From positions 248,001 to 312,000 of the forward strand of contig NZ_LGIS01000012.1 in NCBI RefSeq assembly GCF_001187905.1: 64,000 nt of DNA, read 5' to 3'. The translations under genes and the position numbers were made by a program. The notes beneath the pieces are model-generated. The model was not told the origin of the DNA. It saw nothing but the letters and a program-made list of their open reading frames with translations, and made no database searches. The stretch comes from Pantoea sp. RIT-PI-b (GTDB taxonomy: Bacteria > Pseudomonadota > Gammaproteobacteria > Enterobacterales > Enterobacteriaceae). Below, piece after piece: positions 15,988 to 24,550 of this stretch (position 1 is the first letter of the stretch; each line of letters begins with the position of its first letter).

Positions 15988-18296
15988 ACCACTTTCGCTC
16001 CTGATGATTTCAGCATGTCGATGACAGAGGTCATCATGGCTTGGTGTTGTGAGGTCACAACATCGGAGCGGGCAAGGGCTACAGCGATTCCTGGTTGCGG
16101 GGTGGCTGCCGGCGGATTCAGCGTCTGAACCGCGCCGGTTGCCATATCCTTCACTTTATAAGTGGCGCTGTTATAGGCCGTTTTGGGTTCGATAAAATAG
16201 ATGACGTTGTTGGATGTTGGCGCAGCATTGATTACTTTGCCTTCGACAGATATCAGGCGAAGATTTTTATTGGTCTGGTTACCACAGTAAATCATGCGGT
16301 AGCGGAAATAACCGCCCCAGGGCTCGCGTCCACCCAATGCACTTTGCATAAACCAGGCGCGGGAATCGTGAATTTGCTCATCATAGAGCGCAAGCAGGTC
16401 GGCACGTGGTTGCGTGCGGATACCGGTGCCTAGCTTGTCGATAAACAGTTGGGGATAGCGCCGATTGCCATCGGCTTTCATCTGCTCGTATTCAGCGTCT
16501 TCATCATCACCATTGATCAGGAAGACGGCATGCTTGGGGATCACATCCAGGACAATTTGTGTGGTTTGAGCTTTCCAGTCACCATTAATATCGCGTCGCC
16601 ACAGCTTGTAATCATGCTGAAATTCCCGGGCAGCTTCGCGTAATTGATACTGTGCGTTGGTTGGATCGAGATCGGGTTTGCCCTGTAAGCTTTCATCGAG
16701 CGGTTTGCGATTCTTTTTCGCTTCGGCGCGACGAGCGTTAAGTTTACTTACCGCTGTTTTATGATCTTCCGCTTCTTTTTTAAGTTCGTCAGGTTTTAAC
16801 TGCGGTGCTTTGTTGAAGAAACTATCGGCAAATTTCTCCCCTTGCGGAAGCATACTGCCATGAGCATAGCGGCCAATGCGCCAAGCGGTGATCCAGCCAA
16901 TCTGATCTATAAGGGCTGTTTCAAGCGCCTGAGAAAGCTGGTAAGGACGATAGCCTTCTTGCTTATTATCAATCTCTTCAGTGCCTTGTAGGGTGGTGTT
17001 CAGCAGGGTTTGACGCCAAATGTTGAAGCGTTTGATCAATTGCTCATCAATAGTAAACTCCCTGACACTTGCAGGAAGCATGACTCGGGAAGGTGAAATA
17101 TCTTTGATTTTTGGTGTAATGATTTCGGGAGGCACCGCTAAGGGGGCTCCTGCATCGAACGCCGCTGCATACATATCGTGAAGAACAATTTGCGATAATA
17201 TTTTGCCTGTGCCGGTGCATGATTTCCCTTGATCCCCGGGAGGATAACCGCCACCAACATCTGAATGCATTCCCGGGTAAATTACTTCCTGAGTATTAGC
17301 CGGATAGCTGCCGTCTGGGCGACGGACTGAGTCAAGGGGGAAGCATAAACGCTGCTCGTGCGCGGCAATGAAATGACGACAACACTTAATTAATCCCGGA
17401 AATTTATGTTCATCAGGTAATTGCTGACTATTATCCGCCCAGCCCATATGACCTGCGGCACCTGGCAGAATGTGAGCAGCACCAACAGATGCTACCGTAT
17501 CCAGTAATCCCAGAAACTCAATACTGATCGGCAAACCAGCAAGTATAAGATGTTCGTTTTTAAATTTGGGATCGGGTATCTGAGTTAACCAGTTAACAAA
17601 AGTCCGCGCTTCGGCGGCCCCGCGAGAAAAACCGTAGATAAATAGTTTAACTCCCAGAATACGTGGCTGCTGGATTTCCGCTACCTGACTATTTAACGCT
17701 TTTAATAAAGGGTTAATCACATTACGTCGGTTCACTTCTCCTGAAAAAGATCCACGAGCCTGCATGCTGGACAGCATTCCTTTCGCTACTTCATCATTAA
17801 GGCGTTTGGCTCCTTTAGAAATGGCATAAGTTAATGCATCCACCAATCTTAATAACGCCCAGTTAATTCGATCCTCTCCCCCAGCGGCGAAAGCAAGCCC
17901 ATCGTTGCTATAATCCATTTCACCAATTTTAGGGAAGGGTGTGCCAACACCTGGAATGTAATAGGCGAAATATCCATCGGGTTCGGCTGTTTTGGCATAT
18001 GTAGCATGAAATAATTTGGCGATATTGGTTGGATGAGGTGGTTTCGATACGCGAGTATCGTTCTCTTCATTATTTCCCGTACCATCGAAAAAAAAACTGA
18101 TATGTAGGCTCCGGCAGCAGGGTATGATGCCTTTCTTACTTGTTTCTTCGGCCAGGCTGGCTCGATAATCATTTTCTTCGCGAATCTGTTTTTTATAATT
18201 GGCATTAACCTGCGCTTCGCTAAGCGGCAAGCGACCACTGTCAGGGAACAGCGGTGGTGCAAAACAAGGCAGCGCTAAATTCATTTCACGGGACAT
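15984..18296 (-). CDS. T6SS phospholipase effector, Tle1 type (DUF2235)
   Basis: 770 residues. The DUF2235 alpha/beta-hydrolase fold is marked by FFFDGTGNNEEND (about 68-80), the nucleophile elbow GFSRGAAEAR with Ser224, an aspartate in LLDTVASVG (Asp266) and MHSDVGGGY with His344, a plausible Ser-Asp-His triad as in Tle1 enzymes. Tle1 effectors cleave phospholipids of target-cell membranes. The C-terminal half has a charged helical region and a beta-rich tail of unknown role, probably for docking. There is no signal peptide, as expected for a T6SS substrate. It lies between candidate immunity lipoproteins and PAAR. The product would be toxic in the periplasm of the producer without immunity. 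Confidence 0.88.
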   Translation of the reverse strand: MSREMNLALPCFAPPLFPDSGRLPLSEAQVNANYKKQIREENDYRASLAEETSKKGIIPCCRSLHISFFFDGTGNNEENDTRVSKPPHPTNIAKLFHATYAKTAEPDGYFAYYIPGVGTPFPKIGEMDYSNDGLAFAAGGEDRINWALLRLVDALTYAISKGAKRLNDEVAKGMLSSMQARGSFSGEVNRRNVINPLLKALNSQVAEIQQPRILGVKLFIYGFSRGAAEARTFVNWLTQIPDPKFKNEHLILAGLPISIEFLGLLDTVASVGAAHILPGAAGHMGWADNSQQLPDEHKFPGLIKCCRHFIAAHEQRLCFPLDSVRRPDGSYPANTQEVIYPGMHSDVGGGYPPGDQGKSCTGTGKILSQIVLHDMYAAAFDAGAPLAVPPEIITPKIKDISPSRVMLPASVREFTIDEQLIKRFNIWRQTLLNTTLQGTEEIDNKQEGYRPYQLSQALETALIDQIGWITAWRIGRYAHGSMLPQGEKFADSFFNKAPQLKPDELKKEAEDHKTAVSKLNARRAEAKKNRKPLDESLQGKPDLDPTNAQYQLREAAREFQHDYKLWRRDINGDWKAQTTQIVLDVIPKHAVFLINGDDEDAEYEQMKADGNRRYPQLFIDKLGTGIRTQPRADLLALYDEQIHDSRAWFMQSALGGREPWGGYFRYRMIYCGNQTNKNLRLISVEGKVINAAPTSNNVIYFIEPKTAYNSATYKVKDMATGAVQTLNPPAATPQPGIAVALARSDVVTSQHQAMMTSVIDMLKSSGAKVV

Positions 18297-18808
18297 GTCG
18301 CAGGCTCCTTCATGTTAAGAGGCTCTTTAATTGGGTAGCCTGATGTACCGTATCCAGAGCATGCTGTTGTCACTTTCACCTGATTACAAGCCAGGAAGTG
18401 CACAGTTAAGCCGCAGCGCTCCTTGCCGTACTGTGGAACTTTCACGATGGTTTTATGTAGCTGATATTTGGCTGCATGCTGAGCATAAGCTTCTTCTACA
18501 TATCCAAATCCCTTTTTCTTCATGGGTATAGTTTCATTTGGATTGGGATCAACTTCCCATTCAATCCGAGCTTTCAATTCTGGCGTCCAATTTTCAGGAA
18601 GCATAATGCAGCATGTATTACCTGTTAACGACCCACCATAACCATTAACCGAAAACGAATTAACTCCGCTATTGGCCATATGGTTTATACCGCTCAAATC
18701 CCCAGCGGTATAACTATCGTCATTTTTTGCTTGCGAGCACCCTGAAATCATTACAGTAATAAACAATAATAATCCATTGTTCAGCCAATTTGATAATCCT
18801 TCATTCAT
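18281..18808 (-). CDS. DUF3304-type lipoprotein, candidate immunity protein
   Basis: About 175 residues starting at ATG 18808 (MNEGLSNWLNN), chosen because it overlaps the upstream stop as ATGA. The lipobox is ISGC with the cysteine near residue 24. The mature part resembles DUF3304 proteins: SVNGYGGSLTGNTCCIMLPENWTPEL and a C-terminal region with paired cysteines (CGLTVHFLACNQV). Such lipoproteins are commonly found beside Tle1 phospholipases and can act as periplasmic immunity (Tli) proteins. It overlaps the effector gene by 16 nt. Base composition here is visibly more AT-rich than the structural tss genes. Confidence 0.8.
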   Translation of the reverse strand: MNEGLSNWLNNGLLLFITVMISGCSQAKNDDSYTAGDLSGINHMANSGVNSFSVNGYGGSLTGNTCCIMLPENWTPELKARIEWEVDPNPNETIPMKKKGFGYVEEAYAQHAAKYQLHKTIVKVPQYGKERCGLTVHFLACNQVKVTTACSGYGTSGYPIKEPLNMKEPATCPVK

Positions 18809-19590
18809 TGCCAAACTCCTTCCATTGAGAGTGTTACCTGCCCTGAAGTTGAACATTGAGATTGTTTGGCTAGAAAGTTCAATTGTTGGAAAAGATCATT
18901 TACAGGTTTTTGCTGAACAAACTCAGAGTGGTAATATCTAGATTTATTATTAATAAGCATCACTCGGTTACAGGGCATAAACAGTACAATGACACTTGCT
19001 GCCTCACGCAGATAATTATCGGGGGTAAATGACTTAACCATACTGCGTGTATCCGTTGATTTTGCTAACGGGAGCTCTTTTACATTATTCCAGCTAATCG
19101 TCACGGATTCCGGGGGAAGTAATGTGTTATTTTCAGTCAGTAGGGAAACAGTATCAAGTTTACCTGATGCGCTACCAGCCTGAGGAATAATGCTGCTCCG
19201 TGACTGCGTAAGTATTTCTCCAGTACTTTTCTTTCGGATGATATAATTAACATCTGGTTGGCTCGTCATATTGACGGCAAATATAGGAATGAAATTGGTA
19301 GCAGGTTGCCTATTTACCGTCGGTGATTTGCTAACAGCAAGATCTACAGGCAGCAAAACCGTATCTATCACTGCATCAAAAGGTAACGAGATAACTGAAA
19401 AAACAGGTAAAACACCGACAGAGAAAAGCCACATATAAGCATTTGAGGCATTTTTAATATCGGTATTTACCCCGCGATATATCCTTTCGCTACTTTCACT
19501 ACGTAACAAAGTTCCACATCCAGCTAGCTGCACAAATAAAACTGCGCAGATTACCTGCTTAGCGAACGTACTTAATATCCGTTTTTTCAT
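18805..19590 (-). CDS. YceK-like lipoprotein, second candidate immunity protein
   Basis: 261 residues. The signal peptide ends in lipobox LAGC (cysteine near residue 25). The first part of the mature protein resembles YceK/YidQ lipoproteins (RIYRGVNTDIKNA, then SLPFDAVIDTVLLPVDLAV). The remaining 160 or so residues are a separate beta-rich domain with no family that I recognise. It is coupled to the following lipoprotein by an ATGA overlap and lies between the adaptor and the effector. Periplasmic, outer-membrane-anchored immunity is the likely role, but it could also assist delivery. Confidence 0.75.
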   Translation of the reverse strand: MKKRILSTFAKQVICAVLFVQLAGCGTLLRSESSERIYRGVNTDIKNASNAYMWLFSVGVLPVFSVISLPFDAVIDTVLLPVDLAVSKSPTVNRQPATNFIPIFAVNMTSQPDVNYIIRKKSTGEILTQSRSSIIPQAGSASGKLDTVSLLTENNTLLPPESVTISWNNVKELPLAKSTDTRSMVKSFTPDNYLREAASVIVLFMPCNRVMLINNKSRYYHSEFVQQKPVNDLFQQLNFLAKQSQCSTSGQVTLSMEGVWQ

Positions 19591-19595
19591 TCGGT

Positions 19596-20339
19596 TTATT
19601 CCTTATAATCCATAAGATCGCCCACATAACCTTCCCGGCTTGCCTTTAAAGCGATGGCGAAACTGTTTGCAAAGTCTGCTTCTCGAGAGCCAGACGTAGT
19701 CGCCCGCTCTTTCATCAGCGCCTCTGCATCGCTGATACATCCCATCAGCTCAACCTGTGCATCATTAATGCGATTCATCGCCGGAGCATCAGTAAGCTGT
19801 CGCTCCGGGTGCCATGTGCCGGTTTTCCACACTAGCTCGCCATCCCGATCTCGCCAGCTCCAGAACAGCGCGATATCGGTGAACGCCGCCTGCTGCTCCG
19901 GGGTCAGAACGTGTTCCAGCAGCGACGGAAACACGCGGTTGTCGTAGTAACGCAGTAAGCCGGTTTGCTCTTCCCAGTGAACCTGAGAGAGTGCCTGCAG
20001 ATGGCTGCTCAGTAGATCGAACGCCAACGGTGATAGCAGTAACGTCAGGCGCGGCGAGCCGGTGAAATGCTCCACCAGCTGTTCCAGCCAGCGCTGGTGG
20101 CTGCCGGCGCTCCAGTGCAGTCGCATTACCAGCGGCGAATACTCTGCCGTTGCGGCTTCCGGCGTACCTTCGAATAGCGCGAACCAGCGTAATGGCGGGG
20201 TTATCTGGTTCAGCGCCTGCTGCAGCGGCTGCACGCTACCGGCCTGATCTACCAGCACATCGATATAATCCTGCCCGGCTGCAGTGCAGAGGGCAGAAGC
20301 CTGCTTCAGCCATGTCTTACCGTTGTCTTTATTCGTCAT
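19596..20339 (-). CDS. DUF4123 effector-loading adaptor (Tap/TEC type)
   Basis: About 247 residues, starting at the ATG at 20339 (MTNKDNGKTW), just 2 nt after the vgrG stop; the longer open frame upstream lies inside vgrG. The fold is DUF4123: YIDVLVDQAG near the N-terminus, WFALFEGTPEAATAEYSPLVMRL, and an ALFWSWRDRDG segment. DUF4123 proteins are cytoplasmic chaperones that load a specific effector onto its cognate VgrG. Placement between vgrG and the Tle1 effector is the standard arrangement, so its client is probably the phospholipase encoded downstream. Confidence 0.88.
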   Translation of the reverse strand: MTNKDNGKTWLKQASALCTAAGQDYIDVLVDQAGSVQPLQQALNQITPPLRWFALFEGTPEAATAEYSPLVMRLHWSAGSHQRWLEQLVEHFTGSPRLTLLLSPLAFDLLSSHLQALSQVHWEEQTGLLRYYDNRVFPSLLEHVLTPEQQAAFTDIALFWSWRDRDGELVWKTGTWHPERQLTDAPAMNRINDAQVELMGCISDAEALMKERATTSGSREADFANSFAIALKASREGYVGDLMDYKE

Positions 20340-20341
20340 CG

Positions 20342-22726
20342 TTAGCCCCGCGGCGCAAAAGCCAGCGCCGCCTCCTGCGCCTTTTTCAGGCACGCTTTGC
20401 ACACCGATTTAGGCAGTTCTGGCAAGAGAGTTTCTTCGCTGGCAGGAGTATCCCAGGCATGCGCGCCACGGATGCTGGTTTTACCCGGCGAATGGATCTG
20501 AATATCGCCTTGCGGCGTGATCCGGATGGTTGCGCCGCCGCAGCCCAGCACGATGCCGTTTTTCGCGGTTAGCCGCAGTTCCCCCTGCACGGTCTGCACG
20601 CTGATATCTTTCATCGCCGTCAGTCCTAATGTGTCAGCATGGGATTCCACCGTCAGCGGTCCTTTGCCTGACACCATGCGGATTCCCTCCTGCTGCGACA
20701 GCAAAGAAATCGCCTGACGGGCGTTGACCTGAATACGTTTGTCGCTGGCAATACTGGTTTCCGTCTGGCTTTGCAGGTGCAGAGTGGTGCCTGAATTAAG
20801 CAGGATGCTTTTGGGGCTAACCGCACCGATACCTTCCGGTGCGCTCAGCAGTATTGCCGGGGATTTCAGCTGATCGACTGCCGTCAGATAAGCCTTTAGA
20901 TGGGCGGCATCGGGCTGGAAATTGTGGTGTGACTGCGTGATGGTTTGCCAGTCGCTAATCTGGCTGAGCGCACCTTTGATAAGGCATAGCGCTGGGGCCA
21001 TCTCCAGCACCTTACCGGTTGCGGTAATCTGCGCATCTGCAGTAAGGAAAAGACCTTTACCGGCACGCAGCGTACCCGTGCTGTCTGTGCGCAGTTCAAA
21101 ACCTTCACCCCGCTTAGAGCGGGCATTATCAACGATATGACCGAGCGATAGCTGGCTTTTACCGCCAAATTCCGTCGAGAGTTTGACATGCTCATAGCCC
21201 CGACGATCCTCAAACCTGAGTTTGTTGTTTGCCGGCGTCCGCAATACATTGCGTTGATAATTATAGAGATTAATCGGGTCTTCATGACGCGAGTCATGCA
21301 TCGAGCAGAGGATGTACGGCCTGTCGGGATCGCCGTTGGTGAAGGCAATCATTACCTGCGTTCCGGCTATCAGCGGGAAGTGCCAGCCGTAGACATTCCC
21401 TGCATAGGGCTTCGCTAACCGCACCGGCACGCTTTCAAAACCAGATTGCCATGACGCATTCACATCGAACTGGAACCGCACCCGATAACGTCCATGTTCA
21501 TCAAGTTCGGCATACTGCGCATTGTCAACCGGGCTGGTTACGCGTGCCAGCAGTGTTCCCGCAATGTGCGGCCAGGTTTTCAGCGGTGGGCGATAGGGAC
21601 TGTAGGAGCGTACCGGTACGGCGGTGAAACGAATAACGTAGGCAGTATCACGTGAAATTCGGGTTGAAGAGGTTGCAATGACCAGCAGGCCATCGGGCGC
21701 ATCCGGCCACGCTTTGCCTTGTGGCGAGATGACCATGCCCGGACGAACCTCCATGGCATTGGTGCTGCCTGCAAAGGTGATTTGCTCGGTGATCAGGCGT
21801 TCCTGGCGACGCCGGGCAAACCACTGGCCCTGTTCCGGCAGCGCCTGAAATTCTTTACCTCGCTCCTGATAATTCTCACCGTAGCGGTAAAGCGTTCCAG
21901 TCAGTGCCGGTTTATCGGGATCGGTTTCAACCTCGGCCTGCATGTCATCCTGCGCATGGCGGTAATACTCATCATTGAGTTTTGTGCTTGCTGCAACCGA
22001 CTGATGGTTAAGGGATATATTCCACAGTGATTCCTGCCCACCATCAAACAGGCCTGACGGATGACGAAATGCAATAGGCATTTCTGAGGCGTATGCCTGC
22101 GCGCTATCCCCCAGCACCAGCACATCACGGTGATTTTCCTCATCCCAGCTGAAGTAATAAAACACGCCAATACGTGCGAGGTGGCGCTCAATAAATGCAA
22201 GATCGCTTTCGGCGTAAGAGATATAGAAATCGCGCACCGGATACTGCGTGCTTAACTGGAAGTGATAATCGAGTGAAGAGAATTCCCAGCGTTTCAGAAT
22301 ATCTTCTACTACACCCGGCACGCTCAGGTGTTGATAAACGGCATACGTGAGGCTGGATCGTAGGAGTGCCAGGCGAGACTCCAGCGTCACCACATACCGC
22401 GTTTCATCAGCAGAGGACTCACACTGCTGAAAAGCAGTAATTACGCCGCGCAGAATGCGTGGCTCTACCGATTGCCAGGGTTGACCGTCGGGATAAAACA
22501 GCAACTGAGCCGCGCTGTTAATTAAAATCTCAGCCGGAATATCGCGGGTAGCACTGGTTATCTCAATGGTGTAGCGCCAGGGCGTATTTAACGCCTCCTC
22601 ACCATTAAAACGCAGCACCGATAACTGAATATCCGGATGCTGGTTTTTCAGCGCAGAGATGTTTAGCTGATAGTGGTTATAAACCGGCGTAGTTCCGCCC
22701 TGGAGAACAAAATCCTTTCTGCCCAT
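20342..22726 (-). CDS. vgrG: Type VI secretion spike protein VgrG (TssI)
   Basis: 794 residues. The N-terminal gp27-like half carries LRGVITAFQQCE and FIERHLARIGVFYYFSWDEENH. The gp5-like OB and needle part includes GRYRVRFQFDVN and PDRPYILCSMHDSRHEDP. A C-terminal DUF2345 beta-needle extension follows (GVIRMVSGKG-type repeats, CGGATIRITPQGDIQIHSPGK). It ends in a short helical tail with CKAC. The start is supported by GAAGGA upstream of ATG 22726. No extra catalytic domain is visible, so it looks like a structural spike that carries the separately encoded Tle1 and PAAR proteins. Confidence 0.94.
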   Translation of the reverse strand: MGRKDFVLQGGTTPVYNHYQLNISALKNQHPDIQLSVLRFNGEEALNTPWRYTIEITSATRDIPAEILINSAAQLLFYPDGQPWQSVEPRILRGVITAFQQCESSADETRYVVTLESRLALLRSSLTYAVYQHLSVPGVVEDILKRWEFSSLDYHFQLSTQYPVRDFYISYAESDLAFIERHLARIGVFYYFSWDEENHRDVLVLGDSAQAYASEMPIAFRHPSGLFDGGQESLWNISLNHQSVAASTKLNDEYYRHAQDDMQAEVETDPDKPALTGTLYRYGENYQERGKEFQALPEQGQWFARRRQERLITEQITFAGSTNAMEVRPGMVISPQGKAWPDAPDGLLVIATSSTRISRDTAYVIRFTAVPVRSYSPYRPPLKTWPHIAGTLLARVTSPVDNAQYAELDEHGRYRVRFQFDVNASWQSGFESVPVRLAKPYAGNVYGWHFPLIAGTQVMIAFTNGDPDRPYILCSMHDSRHEDPINLYNYQRNVLRTPANNKLRFEDRRGYEHVKLSTEFGGKSQLSLGHIVDNARSKRGEGFELRTDSTGTLRAGKGLFLTADAQITATGKVLEMAPALCLIKGALSQISDWQTITQSHHNFQPDAAHLKAYLTAVDQLKSPAILLSAPEGIGAVSPKSILLNSGTTLHLQSQTETSIASDKRIQVNARQAISLLSQQEGIRMVSGKGPLTVESHADTLGLTAMKDISVQTVQGELRLTAKNGIVLGCGGATIRITPQGDIQIHSPGKTSIRGAHAWDTPASEETLLPELPKSVCKACLKKAQEAALAFAPRG

Positions 22727-22764
22727 TAACAGATTCCTTCCTGAAATGTGTATTGGTCTGGCCT

Positions 22765-23421
22765 TTACCCTTTGCCAGTCAGATATTGCAGATGACCGTT
22801 CATGATGAATGTGGCAATAGCAATGGCAACGATAATACCGCTACGAATAACCCAGGGAGCGCGCAGCCAGAACGATGATTTATAGGGTGAACGTTGAATA
22901 AAAATCGGTTTGTCGGGTGATTCAGCCTGCTCAGGTAATAGTGCTTTTAGCTTCTGCATCAGCGAAATACGCTCTTCGTTATCTTCCGTCAGACACTTTC
23001 CGATATAGCCGAAGCGCAACATGCGGTAATAGCAGGCCACAAGAGTTTCCGTAGGCGCGGGTTCATGCAGCAACGTTCTGATGCGTTCGTAGAAGATTTC
23101 ACCCCCATTAAGATGAGCGAGAAAATATCCCTGTAGCGGCGAGCGTTTCCACCAGACAGAGATGTCTGTATCCGGGATCGTCATGATCAGTTCATCAAGA
23201 AATACGCTATGCGCGAACGTGATCTCCTCGCAGAAAATAGGGGGCGCACCAGCGGCGAGGAGTTTATCCTGGACCTGCTCGATCAGGGTGAAACAGCGCT
23301 GGTAGAGCGCATCATCAATGGTGATGGTTTGTCCGTTTCGTATGGCGAGAGACAACAGCCAGGTTTCCTGCATCAGAGTGTCGAGGGTATTAATTGAGAT
23401 GTTGTGATCTGCAGAGGTCAT
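22765..23421 (-). CDS. tssL: Type VI secretion inner-membrane protein TssL (DotU/IcmH family)
   Basis: About 218 residues. The DotU-type helical cytoplasmic domain is recognisable (EITFAHSVFLDELIMT, WWKRSPLQGYFLAHLNGGEIFYERI, CYYRMLRFGYIGK), and a single C-terminal membrane anchor lies near residues 193-213. There is no peptidoglycan-binding extension. With TssM and TssJ it forms the membrane complex. ATG 23421 is chosen over 23430 because the only purine-rich site (CCAGG) would otherwise abut the start. It is the first gene of the leftward T6SS operon. Its upstream partner tssK, usually adjacent, is absent. Confidence 0.9.
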   Translation of the reverse strand: MTSADHNISINTLDTLMQETWLLSLAIRNGQTITIDDALYQRCFTLIEQVQDKLLAAGAPPIFCEEITFAHSVFLDELIMTIPDTDISVWWKRSPLQGYFLAHLNGGEIFYERIRTLLHEPAPTETLVACYYRMLRFGYIGKCLTEDNEERISLMQKLKALLPEQAESPDKPIFIQRSPYKSSFWLRAPWVIRSGIIVAIAIATFIMNGHLQYLTGKG

Positions 23422-23430
23422 GAGCACCAT

Positions 23431-23995
23431 CCTGGTAACTACTGAGTAATGTTAATCCCTTAACCCGATAACAAATTAAATCGAGTGCATTGCCAATGCT
23501 TATTACAAGTGCAGTTAAAAAGCTGGACTCTGTGCTTTTCGCGCAATGTTTAAACTTCAGTGGCGATGAAGGTATTACATTGAGTGATAGTTTATCAAGC
23601 TGGAAATTCAAATTTTGGAATGCGGCTCTATTTACGAATTGATTTTAACGATGCTGTTAAAAGTAACTTTAACGTTATCTATTAACAGGTGCTAATAGGT
23701 TATTATCGTTGATTTAATTGGGTTTTAATTTTTTGGCTTGGTTTGCAACATACGATGTCATTAAACCGCAGCGCTGCAGCCTGATGGAGATAGTAAGGCT
23801 ATATTTATCCGGCGAGGAGTGTGTATGTGCGAAAATGAATGTAGTTACGGTGGCGTTAATAATGAGAGTAAAAAAATTATATTGTTTTGGCTTTAATGAG
23901 TTTTGCAGTTTTATGTTCTCATGGAAGTTTTTAATTAACGTTAATGCATATATTTACCAGCCTATTTTAAGGTCGTTTTTAGATATTATTAACTT
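23431..23995. other. AT-rich intergenic region upstream of the T6SS operon
   Basis: About 565 bases, visibly AT-rich, separating tssL from the ter-associated regulator. It must contain the promoter of the leftward T6SS operon. I cannot pick out one convincing -35/-10 pair. No long coding frame is supported; only a short 23-codon frame with a good ribosome binding site (23825-23896) stands out. The composition fits an H-NS-type silenced regulatory region, which is inference. Confidence 0.5.
23825..23896 (+). CDS. Possible 23-residue peptide (low confidence)
   Basis: ATG 23825 is preceded by GAGGAG at a suitable distance and followed by 22 codons to TAA. The peptide begins MCENECSYGG and ends in hydrophobic IILFWL. 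The ribosome binding site is the only real support; chance is quite possible in AT-rich DNA. Confidence 0.2.
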   Translation: MCENECSYGGVNNESKKIILFWL

Positions 23996-24463
23996 TTACT
24001 TTTTTACCTGCCGCAACCGCGCAATCAACTCATCCAGCCCGCTCTCCACCAGCATCTCTACCGCATCGCTCCGTGTAGTTTCACTCAACCGCACCACCTG
24101 GTCGATTTTCCTCAAAACAGACATGCGTAATGACAGCGACACCGCTTTCTTTTTCTCTTTGTCGAGAAATACCCGGCTAACGGTTTCGCTCTGCTGCAGT
24201 TCAGCGTTGAGCTTGAGTGCTTCATTAATATGACGCAGGCTTTTTTTGTCGAGTTTGCCAGCGTCAGTCAACTGATAGCAGTGGGTGAGGCGGCTGTATT
24301 TAATCTCCGCAGACCAGGATTCACGCAGTTCTTTTAGCGCGCGCGTTAGCGTGGGTTCGGAGCAGTCGAGCGAGGCTAAAATGCGGCTGGACGCTATCGG
24401 TTTGCCGCTGCTGAGCAGTGAGGCCAGCATAAATACGCGTGTCTGTCGGGTACTGAGTTGCAT
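23996..24463 (-). CDS. terW: TerW-like transcriptional regulator
   Basis: 155 residues. The N-terminal half looks like a winged helix-turn-helix (TRQTRVFMLASLL, SRILASLDCSEPTLTRALKELRE). The C-terminal half resembles a ribbon-helix-helix or dimerisation segment (KKAVSLSLRMSVLRKIDQVV, TRSDAVEMLVESGLDEL). Length, layout and neighbourhood match TerW, described as a DNA-binding regulator of tellurite-resistance operons. It is transcribed leftwards 87 nt downstream of the aldolase gene. I infer that it acts on the divergent ter promoters at 29.5-29.9 kb. The name is less certain than the regulator call. Confidence 0.7.
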   Translation of the reverse strand: MQLSTRQTRVFMLASLLSSGKPIASSRILASLDCSEPTLTRALKELRESWSAEIKYSRLTHCYQLTDAGKLDKKSLRHINEALKLNAELQQSETVSRVFLDKEKKKAVSLSLRMSVLRKIDQVVRLSETTRSDAVEMLVESGLDELIARLRQVKK

Positions 24464-24550
24464 GGTCGATTGAGGCCTGCGTTAAAGTTCAATGGTCTGT
24501 ATCGCCCTCCTGGCAAACGGTTTTCGACAGTATCAGAGGGTGTTTAAATA

